The notes under the pieces: model-generated
What the model saw: the letters and a program-made list of their open reading frames with translations, nothing else
Database searches by the model: none
Told to the model about the DNA's origin: nothing
Position numbers and translations under genes: made by a program
From: Anniella stebbinsi
Taxonomy: Eukaryota; Chordata; Lepidosauria; Squamata; Anniellidae
NCBI GenBank assembly: GCA_029215795.1
Contig: JARDYH010000005.1
Span: 166,557,814-166,621,813 of the forward strand
Length of the DNA: 64,000 nt
Direction of reading: 5' to 3'
Shown: positions 1 to 12,930 of the stretch, piece by piece
Numbering within the stretch: the first letter of the stretch is position 1
How the letters are laid out: every line of letters begins with the position of its first letter

Positions 1-1600
1 AGCAATAAATATATAACACAGATCGTTGTGTGGAAAGGAAGACCTAGAATAATTTGAGCTTGAAGTGCAACAGGATGTAATATCTCAACAATGTTCATGT
101 TTATATACACTACACAAAGTTAATTTCTCTGTAAATAACAGAAACAAGCAGCAGCTGAAAAAGCATGGATCCGAAGTCCCCTTCCTTTGCTCGATGGAAG
201 CAATTCAGCAGAAGATCCTGCAGTTAGAAGGAGGGAAGCAATTTTCACCCCTCCCCTACTGCAGCTCTACTCCCATTTGAAGGGGTCCCCTTAAAGCTCT
301 GAAGCAGATTATCATGCGGTGTGAAGGGAAGGCGGAATCAGTGAAAGGAATCACTCTGCCCCCTAAATGACTCCACCTTTCCTGACAGTGGAAGGGAACT
401 CTGGATCCAATCCTGTGTTGCAATTGCACAGAGTACATGCGACACCCATTCAGTATGATCATATCAAATAAAATAAACCAGGCCTGACGAACAACTCTGC
501 ATTTGTTTATTTGGGGAGTATGGCATTGCCCTCAAAGAGGATTTCTAGGGCAGTTTACAAAAATACACACCAAAAAATAAAACGATGGCATCGTAAGCAG
601 ATCACTTCTGAATCGTAAGTCAAATGATTAAATTTCTGGTTCAAATAATATTTTTAAAAAATGAAAAGGCATGTGGGAATAAAAGGGCACTGAAAAAAAA
701 AGCAGCCTTCAGGCTCAAGATGTGCTGTACTACACTCTCATCCTCCCAAACCATCATGGAGCTCAAGGGGATGATGGGACATGCTGTCAAAAATATTGGG
801 AAGGCATCCGGTTAGGGAAGAGTGTTGGTGCTAATTGAGCCTCCCAGGGGAGTAAATTCCTCAAATGGGGACCACCACCAGGAAGGCCCTATCCCCACTT
901 AGCTGCATCCTCTGGTCAAAACCACCCAATGGAAACTTTTCTCTTTTCCCCCAAGGTTCACCAACCAGGGCTGAAAGATCATCCCTAATGGCATGACTTT
1001 CGTCACGCTGCACTCCCTTGCCTAATTTACACAAATTGCCTCCATAATTTCCACAAATTTCCACACAGAACAAAAAATCCACCTGCTGCTGCCTGGCAGA
1101 GAGAGAGAGAGGTGGTTATTTGGTGGTGGCGCCAGCGGCGCCACAGTGGAAGCCAGGAGAGAAGTGCCTAGGCGCTCCCCTCCCGGCTGCCACTGCCAAT
1201 GAGCAGCCCCCTCTATCGCTGCCAGGCGCAACCCCTCGCCCTCTCCTTATCAATGTCGAGTTCTGTTGGTGGAGGAAGCACATGAGCCAGCCAGGCTCAC
1301 ACAGGCTGAGTCAGGCCAGCTCGCGGAGCCGCCAAAAGCTGGGTGGACTTGCTCCCCTGGACGGATTCCTCCACCATCCCTACTGAAATGTCTATAGTGC
1401 AAATTGGCTTCTTTGAACAAAAAAGATTTTGCCTATAATTGTCCATCTTTTTATAAGAAAGGCCAAGTTTTTAGTGCTTGCAGGTCTGGGGGACAGGAAG
1501 AGAAGTGAAACTGCATACCTTGTGATGCTTATTCCGAGTTCTGTCTTTGCTGAGGACAGATGTGGTGTTCATGACTCTGTATGGGCTGGTTCGCATGATC
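1..1600. other. Region 3' of gene A with no recognised gene
   Basis: No exon, RNA gene or confident repeat was recognised. The short open frames lack family motifs and do not continue on either side. 1120-1260 is GC-rich with a GA-rich run near 1098-1112. Part may be the 3' UTR of gene A, but no clear polyadenylation signal was identified on the minus strand. Confidence 0.4.
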
Positions 1601-1624
1601 ACTGCAGCCCACCGTGGCTTATTG

Positions 1625-2035
1625 TTGTGTTCAGATGGCACAACTAATGATGGCAACCCCTCCCACTCCCCATGGGCGCTGAATATTCAAAATGGTTGCC
1701 TGCTCGCACTACAATCCACCGTGGCTTTTAAACCACAGCGGATTATAGCATGAGCATGCAGCCATTTTGAATATTTAGCACCCACTGGATGGTGGGTGCC
1801 ATAATGTATTGTGTCATCTGAGCCTGGGTGACAAGGGTAGTTTACGGGTTAAACAACCTTCAAATGGTCTGTTGTAGGGTTATCTGAAGGTTGTTTAACC
1901 ATAAAAACAACTCATGCCATCTGGGCTCAGATGATACAACAAATCATGGCAACCCCCGGTTACGGGTTGAATATTCAAAATGGCCACCCACACATGCCAC
2001 AACCCACTGTGGCGATCCTGCGAACCTGGTCAAGG
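1625..2035. repeat. Composite foldback MITE
   Basis: Holds an inverted pair of GAATATTCAAAATGG-type motifs (about 1680-1695 and the complement near 1771-1785), ends matching TCAGATG.CACAA and TTGTGTCATCTGA, and an inner palindrome of GGTTAAACAACCTTC against GAAGGTTGTTTAACC (about 1856-1900). The outer unit recurs in part at 1926-2000. It looks like one foldback element nested in, or duplicated beside, another. Confidence 0.55.
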
Positions 2036-2138
2036 TATGACTGCCTGTTTAAGAAGCTGCGTTCTGGTTTCTCTCTAAAACTAGTAATCCCGGTTTGCAT
2101 AGGGTCCCCCAACAGAGCCGCTGTTAGATTTGACTGCC

Positions 2139-2677
2139 TTAGGGAGCGATTGTGAGGTTGGGAGTGAAAATGCCAGAAAACGGAGCTGAGCAGTTGCCTT
2201 TTTTTCCCAAATAAAAGAAAGGGAGAAGAGCATCTCCAGAGAACGAGGCTGCTGAGAACTCAGAGAGACGGTCTGCTGTATCAACATCGTAAAAGGCCAC
2301 CCGCCCTCCAACACAGTTCAGAGACACTCGGATCCTCTTGACATTCCCACTCACATCCATGAAATCAGGGATGGTGTGTTCCCCTCTACACTTCCCTGCG
2401 GCCCAGAACCCTGACTCAGCACCACATTGAAACTTGCCTTTTCTTTTCACAGACTTTCTGGCAACCCCCACAGCCCAGTCCTCGCTGTTTCCCACAATGA
2501 CATCCCAGAAATGTCTCCCTGACGTGAATCCCTCACACCCCAACACAAAATAATAGTAATCAAATCTCTGAGGATTTGGGGGACGCTCTTCGCTTGTCAT
2601 TCTCGGTTTCAGACGTTTACGATCCTCAGACAGGAAGAGTTGGGAATGTGCCGTGTCTGGGTCCAGACTCACATTTG
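2139..2677 (-). CDS. TRIM gene A exon 7: PRY-SPRY (B30.2) domain
   Basis: Begins after CCCAACAG with ANVSLDPDTAH, then FVLGCEGFTSGRHFWDVIVG (the WEV-type motif, here WDV) and GGRVAFYDVDTADRL. It ends at TAA (2139-2141). The tail after LLPFFY runs about 23 residues, against about 11 in gene C, and is serine/glycine/proline-rich, so the last SPRY strands are diverged. The SPRY domain recognises substrates or ligands in this family. Confidence 0.92.
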
Positions 2678-5600
2678 CTGTTGGGAGTGCCGGGAGGAGA
2701 GGAAAGAAAAGAAGAAAATGCGCAGAGTCAGCTGAGAAGACTAATACAAGTTCTGGGCCTAAACATAATCACAGGAATCACATTCATTCCCTCTCAAATC
2801 AATAGCATTGGGATACTCCTATTCCAGGGACTGGGTCCCAAAACCTCAGCAAAAGATGCTGGCAGGCTAGTCAAGGACAGAAGATAGAAATGCCAATGAA
2901 ATAGTTACTGCTTGAGCAGGGATGAAAAAGCTGCGGCCATCTAGATTTTGTTGGACACCAATACCCATTGGCCCCAACAATCATGGTTGATGATCCAAGA
3001 TGATGGGGATTATAGTTCAACAAGATCTGGGGGCTATCTATATGTGGGGAAAGACCCGCAGTGGCTGTGGATCTGTGCACCGCCGGCTAGATGCCGCAGG
3101 TACAGGTTCGTAGCTGCTGCAGGGCTTCCCCGTGATGCTGTGTTTAGAAAAAGTTGGGATTTACCCCGACTTTTTCAAATGGAGCAACATCAACATGGCA
3201 CTTCCGCCACGTAACGTCACTCTTCAGCCAATCCAGGGTAAACCCGGGGCTGGGGCCTGGAGGAAGGCAAACAGCAATTGGTCGCCTTCCACCAGGAAGA
3301 GGGTGGGGTGACTCTGGGATCCGGATGATTGCCCAGAACCCCTGAGTTCCTTCCTTGGCATTGGGATTACCCAATGACACCCCAGGAGAGGGAAAGCATG
3401 GGGCTGAATAGGAAGACAGCGCCGTGAAGACAGCCCCCTGGAGAAACACAGATTCCCCACCTCCGTAGAGAGAGAAGCTGGGGGAGATGGAGAACTTTGT
3501 GGGAGAGGAGAAATCAGGATCCATGCTCCCTCCCTTGACTCTCCTGGCACACCCTGGCCATCTGTGACTTTCAGAGGGAATCATGTTATCCTGATGAATG
3601 GAGAGCAGCCACCTGGTTCTGCCCTTCCCATTCATTGTTACACTGGAATTTGCATTGGGGCAGACCCACAATCCTATCTTGCAATATCAGAAAATGAGAT
3701 ATTCATAGCCTTGCTAAATCCCCTCTTAAGTTGCAAAGGGTCAGTCTTCCCTGCTTCCTGTCATACAAAGCAAAACATATCATACAATGCCATTGTCTGC
3801 TGTGGTATAATTACTGCACAAACAGGGTCCCAGCTAAGTCCACGTGTGTCGGCTTCTATCCTGCCGATGTCCATGCCTAACACATGGGCATTGGAGGTGT
3901 GGTCAGAGGAAGCTGCGCAATCTTGAGATTGGGGGCGAGTGGTACAGCCCTGCTCCCAATGATCCCATGAGAACTACTTCACACTGGGAACCCATGAATG
4001 TTTCCAGAGATCTGAAGAGAGAACTGTGGAGCTTTACTGAAGTACAACCGGTCAACTTTCTACTAATCCCCCATCCCTCCTGTGAATTTGGTCCTCCTTC
4101 ATTCCCCAAAATTTACCTTTCTGCTGCTGAAGTCCTGATAACAGGGTGCCTGTGGAAGAAAAGAGAAGACAGATTAAGAATTTGCAACAAACCCTGTCTT
4201 AAAAATTACTAGGTAACATTATAGTATCTATTTCTCATCATTTCAACTGAAGTATTAATTAGATGCTGAAGCCAATTAGATGGGAGGGAATTCTCCCATG
4301 TCTTTTCCTCATGTCATTTTTTTTCAGCTTTCCCAACTCTGGCTGCTCTTGGACTTTCAAAACAAAGTGTGAGGATATCAGATATGGAAAGCTGACACTC
4401 AACTTACTGCCTTAAAGTAACCAAGGCAAAATTTACAGCCCTGTGTAAAAAGATTTTCTCAAAAGCAAACACCTTTAAGTTATATGGAATTTGTATTATA
4501 GAAAAGAAGGATGCGGAAGCAATCCAGCTATCATTTCAATTTGACTTGGCCATGACTAACCATTAACTGCACAATTAATTACTTACAATGAGCTTGTTTC
4601 ATTGGTTTCATTGGCACTAAAGGTGAAAACAGTTGTTTAAAACTTCAGCAATGAATCTGCTGCGAAGACACACTCTCTACCATTTGGAGCTTCTCTTAAT
4701 GAGCCATTTATAGCACACCCATGACTGGCCATTCCCAGAAGTTTGTGGGTTGATTTCATTATGTTGTAAACAGCCAGGACGTTTCCTGCCTTTCCCCCTA
4801 GCAATCTTGTGTTTTTATAACACAGAGATAATCCAGTATCTATTTATGATGGGGGGGTTATTCCACCACTAGATGGCACTGTTTTATTGCAGCCTATTCT
4901 TTTCAATGATATTCCCTGTTCAATCAAAAATAATGTCGCTGTCTAAAAGAGCCCATTTTGAATGCAAAAAGATCCGAGACCTGGTAAGAAAGTGGATTCC
5001 CCCACCCCCTAAAGTACAGAACCTCTTAGACAAACATACAAATTACCCAAATTGAGCTCAGTGGGAACCTGTTCTAATTTTTAGCATTAGCTGATTGGCC
5101 AGTCCTTGTATTCATTATGAAGGTGCCTTCCCCAGTTTCACAATTGGGCTGTGCGCTGTGCTGGTTGCCCACCCCAAGTCAATCACAAAGCCAACCTCCT
5201 TTCTTCCAACAGGTTTGAAAGTCTTTTAAAAGCAATGTAATATAGTGCTGAATAAATATTTGATCACATAAACAGGGCAAGCACAAGGAGGCAGAGCCAC
5301 TGCCATAGCTCAGTGGTAGAGCACCTGTTTTGCATGCAGAAGGTCCCAGGTTCAATCCCTGGCTAGGAAAGAATTCTGCCTGAAACCCTGGAGAGAACTG
5401 CTGCCTGTCAGTGTTGACACTTCTGCGCTTCCGCCTCTTGGATAGCTCCTTTAGAGCTCTGACTGAAACCTGGAACAGATTCACTGCCCCACTGACCTCA
5501 GAGCCATCAGCTTCTACTGGCTTCCCCAGCGTTGGTGGTTTACTGGCTTGTGTGCAAGTGTTTTGCTCCACTCGGTTGAAACGCCTCTCCTAAACTCTAA

Positions 5601-8600
5601 CCGTGAAAGCTTAAGCTAAAAATATGCTGGCATTTTTGCTCCCAAATCTTTTGCCAGTGGCATTGCCCATGACTGCAATGTGCTCTCCTGATCCTCTCCT
5701 CAATGGATTTCAGCCCTGGTTTAGAATGGTAGAAAATCCGTTTCTGGGTGAATTTAAACTAACTTCTTCAATGACACTCACATTCCACATTTTCCTAGCC
5801 CTCTTAACATTTCAAGTGCCTGAGAGCCTTTCACAACCACATCTGAGGCAATATAGGGCCTGTTCAGACAACTCGCTAAGCCACGGTTAGGCCACTAATG
5901 CTTTGCAGCAATTGGTTAGAAAGCATGTTTAAACCGTGGTTATGCAGCCATCATGGTTAGGAATGGTTCACATGACACACTAAGCCATAATGTTTAGCTC
6001 AAAGTGCTTAACCATCGTGGCTTAGCATGTTGTCTGAACAGGGTTGAAATGTCCAGTATAAAAACCTTTTGGCCATTTTCCATTAATTACCCTTGAACTG
6101 CTTCCTGACGCCCTCCAGGAAGGGAGTTATATCACAGAATTCCCAAGTCCTCCACTTCAGCACAGGAGAAAACTTTACAACTTCAGGTGGCTTCTGCTCC
6201 CCATCAGACCTGGAAGAGAAACCGTGTCAACCCACCGTCCACCCAGTCCAGAATTCCCTAATTGGGAAACAAAAAGGACTGGGGAGAAAGGAAAGAGAAA
6301 GCACAGACAGGCAGGTGGAAAAAGTCAGAGAGGGAGAAGAATTATTTGAAGAGGAGGGCTCAGTGGCAAAATACAGGTGAGGCTAAGCAGGTCACTAGGA
6401 AGCTGTGACAAAGGGTGCCCCTTCATCAGGGGAATAAATCACTTCCCCTGCTTCTCATCTGAAGAAGCAATGCGCTATGTTGTAATGCCTTTGTACAGTT
6501 AAGAGTGTTAATTCATTGTGGCTCTATTCTAGGGCTGAACCAAGAATTTTGGTCCAGGTTTTCCCCACTACATATATGACACGTGGGGGAGGGGGTGGAA
6601 TCTTCCTGAAGTCTGGATGGGTGTGTGCGCAAATACTTGAGTAGGGGGAGGCAGATCTTAAATTGGCAAGAGGATAGTTACTTAGGAGGTTCCAAGGGCA
6701 CGATCCTTTGTTGTGAGAGTAAAGGTACTACAAGTTCATCAGAGGCTAGGCTGACCATATGAAAAGGAGGCCAGGGCTCATGTAACTTTAACTGCTGTGG
6801 AGAAAAGGGAATTTCAGTCAGTGTCATTTGAATGCAATTAGTTCCTGGTGAAATTCCCTCTTCATCACAACTGTTAAAGGTGCAGGGGCCCTGCCTTCTT
6901 TTGTATATGGTCACTCTAGTATAGTGCCTGCAACTTTAACTGTTGTGATGAAGAGGGAATTTCACCAGGGACTAATTGCATACAAATGACACTGACTGAA
7001 ATTCCCTTTTCTCTACAACTGTTATTGTTACATGAGCCCTGCCCTCCTTTTCATATGGTCAACCTATCAGAGGCTCTGTTTTCATCTGTGAAACACTGGA
7101 GGATAGGTAAAGCCAGATGTTTGCTCCCCAAGAGGTCCATGCTTTTTGCCTGTTATACAGTCCTTCTCAGCACAATCGTGAAGCATGAAGAGAAAGGAGT
7201 GGGATCCGCTTACCTCTCTAAGGTGTATCTAATATCCTAGAGAGAAAAGAGAGAGAGAGCTCAATAGCTGCCACAGGTCAACCTATGGACACCCCTCAGT
7301 CCCTGGCAGGTGATGGACTCTGGCAGATGGACCAGGGAGGGCCAAAGGCCTGCCTAATGCAAACCACTCAAGGACTGGGCAAGGGGCATATTTTTGTAAA
7401 GTGGGGTGATAATCTTTGAGACAATAAAAGTGGAAGGCTGACCAGATAAAATCCAGGTCAGGGCTCATGTAACTTTTACCGTTGTAGAGAAAAGGGAATT
7501 TCAGCCAGTGTCATTTGTATGCAATTAGTCCCTGGTGAAATTCCCTCTTCATCATGACAGTTAAAGGTGCAGGCACTATACTAGAGTGACCATACATAAA
7601 AGAAGGCAGGGCCCTTGCACCTTTAACACTTGTGATGAAGAGGGAATTTCACCAGGAACTAATTGCATACAAATGACACTGGCTGAAATTCCCTTTTCTC
7701 TACAATGGTTAAAGTTACATGAGCCCTGACCTGGATTTTATCTGGTCAGCCTAAAAAGTGGGGCAGACAAAGCGGAGCCTGGTAGCTTACTTAAACATAA
7801 TACTTGAAGTAAATACGTAGATATTATTGGCCCAAGCAAACAAAACACGTCCCTTTTGAAATGTGCAGGGAAACATCTCTTATGCAGCCATAGTGTTCAG
7901 TTGACACAAAAAGCTCTACGCAGGTTTCCCCCCTCCCCTCCTCTACACTCCCATCTACCATCTTGGCTGGCAGAGTTAGGGTGACCATATGAAAAGTAGG
8001 ACAGGGCTTCTATATCTTTAACACTTGTATTGAAAAGGGAATTTCAGCAGGTGTCATTTGTATGCATGCAGCACCTGGTGAAATTCCCTCTTTCACAATA
8101 GTTAAAGCTGCAGAAGCTATACTAGAGTGACCAGATACAAAAGAGGGCAGGGCTCCTGCAGCGTTAACTATTGTGAAGAAGGAATTTCACCAGGTGCCGC
8201 ATGTGTAACAATGATACCTGCTGAAATTCCCTTTTCAATGCAACTGCTAAAGATACAGGAGCCCTGTCCTCCTTTTCATATGGGTACCCTAGGCAGTGTA
8301 TTCTGCCTAGCCACTGAAACTCTGCCTACTCCAAATGCACCACTACTAAGCTTCCAGGGTTTGTATTAGGGAAGCCGTAAATAACAGCTGGGGAACATGT
8401 GGTCCTCCAGATGTTGCTGGATTGCAACTTCCATCATCTCTCACCATTGGCTATGCTGGCTAGGGTTGATGGGAGATGCAGTGCAACAACATCTGGAATG
8501 CCGTATCTTCACCAGCCCAGCCAGAAACATTTAAAATGCAACCCTGGGTATGTTTAATCTAGGCTGATCATATGAAAAGGAGGACAGGGCTCATGTAACT

Positions 8601-11600
8601 TTAACAGTTGTAGAGAAAAGGGAATTTCAGCCAGTGTCATTTGTATGCAATTAGTTCCTGGTGAAATTCCCTCTTCATCACAACAGTTAAAGGTGCAAGC
8701 ACTATACTAGAGTGACCATATACAAAAGAAGGCAGGGCCCCTGCAACTTGAACAGTTGTGATGAAGAGGGAATTTCACCAGGAACTAATTGCATACAAAT
8801 TATACTGGCTGAAATTCCTTTTTCTCTACAACTGTTAAAGTTACATGAGCCCTGACCTCCTTTTTATATGGTCAGCCTATTTAATCAGAAGTAAATCCCA
8901 CTAAGTTCAGTGGGACTTACTCCCAAATAAGCATGTTTAGGATTGCAGCTCTAGTGTGCCACTACTTCTTTTCCCCACAAAGCATTCCTCACTTTCATGC
9001 ATGGATCAAGGGTAGAGAACTGTTTAGCCCCCAGCAGTCAGACTGCTCTCTGGTTCAGCCCCTGGGGGTGAGATGGTGAGGCAGACCCTCCTCCCAAAGA
9101 CCCTCCCCCTAACTTCGTAGCAGAGTTTCTCTGTGCAGAGAGAGGCAGGAGCCAGCGCTGAGTGTCTTGGATTTTTATGAATAGCTACATTTGCTTTATT
9201 GGAATCGCTGGGAAGGCTATTGAGAAATTGCTAAGCCACCACTCTTAAAACAATATAGGCTGTCTTATTATGAAATGCAAATGCTAATGATAAATGCAAA
9301 TGTCTAATGATAAATAGTAGGGGTGTGCATCGGATCGGATCCGATCCACGATCCGAATCCGATCCGACCCAAAATCGGGAAAATCCGATCCGATCCGATC
9401 CGGACAACCTCCGATCCGATCCGATCCGATCCGATGAGGTCCGATCCGGATCGGACGCCATTTTGAATGCTTTTTCCCATAGCCAAGTATTGTTTTACAA
9501 AAACGCCTATAACTTTTTCATTTTTAAAGATAGAAGGATGAAACTTGGGCACATTGTAGACTGGTTAGGGGTAGTTATCTGTGAGAAATTTCAGAAAGAT
9601 TGGTGCATGCATTTTGTGGCAATTAATTTTTTAATAAATACCCAGGAATGCCTATAACTTTGTCATTTTTAAAGTTACACACATGAAACTTTGCCACATT
9701 GTAGGGGGTACCTTGGGACCTATGTGTGTGAAATTTCAGAAACGTAGGTGCTTGTCTTGTGTGGCAATTAATTTTTAGAAAAATGGGTAGTAGTGGGGTA
9801 AATACAGTTACGCCTCCCATTTTTTTATTTTTGAAGATACAAACAGGAAACTTGGGCACATTACAGGTACCACTTGCCTTGATATGTGTGTGAAATTTCA
9901 GAAACATTGGAGCTTTCCTTGTGTGGCAATTAATTTTTGAAACAATGAGGAAAGAAACACCTATAACTTTGTCATTTTTAAAGTTACACACATGAAACTT
10001 TGCCACATTGTAGGCGGTACCTTGGGACCTATGTGTGTGAAATTTCAGAAACGTAGGTGCTTGCCTTGTGTGGCAATTAATTTTAGAAAAATGGGTAGTG
10101 GTGGGGTAAATACAGTTACGCCTCCCACTTTTTTATTTTTGAAGATACAAACAGGAAACATGGGCACATTACAGGTACCACTTGGCTTGATATGTGTGTA
10201 AAATTTCAGACAGCTGGGTCCAGGCATGTGGTGGCAAGGTATTTTTGAAACAATGAGGAAAGAAACGCCTATAACTTTTTTATTTTAAAAGTTAGAAGTC
10301 TGAACATTGCTCACTTTGTAGATGGGTTAGGGGTAGATATGTGTCAGAAATTTCAGAATTATAGGTCCAGGCATTTGATGGCTATGGAATTTTTAAATTA
10401 CATGTTTCAAAAAAATCTCTACAGAGGCCAGGTCTTCCCCTCCCGCTTCCCGCGAAGAAAAGGAAACACTCTCTCGTCTCGATCCCTTTGATCCTTGCTA
10501 GTAGTATCCATTACAGGGCTCGTGTTTCCTTTCCTACTTTCACTTTTCAAGCAGAACGGCTGAGCCTAGCTGAGTTTTGCAGCCATGCGTGCAAGGAAGG
10601 ATCACTCTGGTCTCGATCCCTTTGATCCTTGGTAGTATCCATTACAGGGCTCGTGTCTGCTTTCACTTTGTACTCAAGCAGACACGAGCCCTGTAATGGA
10701 TACTACCAAGGATCAAAGGGATCGAGACCAGAATGATCCTTCCTTGCACGCATGGCTGCAAAACTCAGCTAGGCTCAGCCGTTCTGCTTGAAAAGTGAAA
10801 GTAGGAAAGGAAACACGAGCCCTGTAATGGATACTACTAGCAAGGATCAAAGGGATCGAGACGAGAGAGTGTTTCCTTTTCTTCGCGGGAAGCGGGAGGG
10901 GAAGACCTGGCCTCTGTAGAAATTTTTTTGAAACATGTAATTTAAAAATTCCATAGCCATCAAATGCCTGGACCTATAATTCTGAAATTTCTGACACATA
11001 TCTACCCCTAACCCATCTACAAAGTGAGCAATGTTCAGACTTCTAACTTTTAAAATAAAAAAGTTATAGGCGTTTCTTTCCTCATTGTTTCAAAAATACC
11101 TTGCCACCACATGCCTGGACCCAGCTGTCTGAAATTTTACACACATATCAAGCCAAGTGGTACCTGTAATGTGCCCATGTTTCCTGTTTGTATCTTCAAA
11201 AATAAAAAAGTGGGAGGCGTAACTGTATTTACCCCACCACTACCCATTTTTCTAAAATTAATTGCCACACAAGGCAAGCACCTACGTTTCCGAAATTTCA
11301 CACACATAGGTCCCAAGGTACCGCCTACAATGTGGCAAAGTTTCATGTGTGTAACTTTAAAAATGACAAAGTTATAGGCATTCCTGGGTATTTATTAAAA
11401 AATTTATTGCCACACAAGGCAAGCACCTACGTTTCCGAAATTTCACACACATGGGTCCCAAGGTACCACCTACAATGTGGCAAAGTTTCATGTGTGTAAC
11501 TTTAAAAATGACAAAGTTATAGGTGTTTCTTTCCTCATTGTTTCAAAAATTAATTGCCACACAAGGAAAGCTCCAATGTTTCTGAAATTTCACACACATA

Positions 11601-12897
11601 TCAAGGCAAGTGGTACCTGTAATGTGCCCAAGTTTCCTGTTTGTATCTTCAAAAATAAAAAAAATGGGAGGTGTAACTGTATTTACCCCACTACTACCCA
11701 TTTTTCTAAAAATTAATTGCCACACAAGACAAGCACCTACGTTTCTGAAATTTCACACACATAGGTCCCAAGGTACCCCCTACAATGTGGCAAAGTTTCA
11801 TGTGTGTAACTTTAAAAATGACAAAGTTATAGGCATTCCTGGGTATTTATTAAAAAATTAATTGCCACAAAATGCATGCACCAATCTTTCTGAAATTTCT
11901 CACAGATAACTACCCCTAACCAGTCTACAATGTGCCCAAGTTTCATCCTTCTATCTTTAAAAATGAAAAAGTTATAGGCGTTTTTGTAAAACAATACTTG
12001 GCTATGGGAAAAAGCATTCAAAATGGCGTCCGATCCGGATCGGACATCTGGTCCGATCCGATCCGACCAGCCTCCGATCCGATCCGATCCGATCCGACCC
12101 CCCAGGTCCGATTCCGATCCGCTATCCGATCCGATCCGGGGGGTCAGTGCACATCCCTAATAAATAGTGGTGAATTTGACAATGTAAATAAGTAAAAAGT
12201 AGCCGTTGTATTAAAAAGGAAGACGCACAAAGACATATCTAGGTTCACAAGGAATTATGTGTAAATGGCTTAAAAATAGTTGTCAAGATGACCTGGATAG
12301 TATCCAAAGAGAAAATGCTGAGTTAAAGCACTATCACTTGAAGGTCAAAAGTACAGTTAATTTTTTCACTTAACAGTATTTTCAGCCAAAAAATATTATG
12401 TAATGTATACACATCAAAAAGCTTGATATACAGATGTCCAGAAAAACTCATAGACTTCAGTTTAATTAGCCTAGTGCTTCCTAAATATTGGCACGATAGT
12501 CTGAAAACATCCAGCCCTACATGGTTTGGGTCCAGGTTACTTGTGGGATCGCCTTCCCCCATACAATCCGTTCTGCACATTCAGGTCCTCTGGGAAGAAT
12601 TTACTCCAGTCAGCCAAAACTAGGCTGACAACTGTTACCCAGAGGACCTTCTCTTCTGCAGCTCCCAGACTGTGGAATGGCCTGCTGGGAGAGATTATAG
12701 TCTTTCCGAATTTAAGAAAGCAATAAAGACTGATCTCTTCCAGCAGGCCTACCCAGTTGAATTTTAAGATGTTTGACTGTTATTTTAATAATGTATTAGT
12801 TTTATATGTTTTTAATCAGTTTTATGTATTTTATAGTATTTTTGTATTCAGTGTTGTTCCCCGCCTCGATCAAGAGGGAGAGGCGGGAAATAAATAA

Positions 12898-12930
<33 letters not shown>

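Noticed and set aside
3144..3671. 175-codon minus-strand open frame with a similar one at 37131-37682
   Set aside because: Both fall in family F repeat copies; similarity between them is due to the repeat, not to a gene.
5302..5374. tRNA gene candidate
   Set aside because: A- and B-boxes are present, but acceptor-stem pairing fails and the body continues as a SINE; similar copies occur elsewhere in the window.
9304..12195. Many open frames of 60-127 codons on both strands repeating text such as KFHVCNFKNDKVIG
   Set aside because: They are translations of the tandem units in the two arms of the foldback element, mirrored on opposite strands, with no splice context or family motif.
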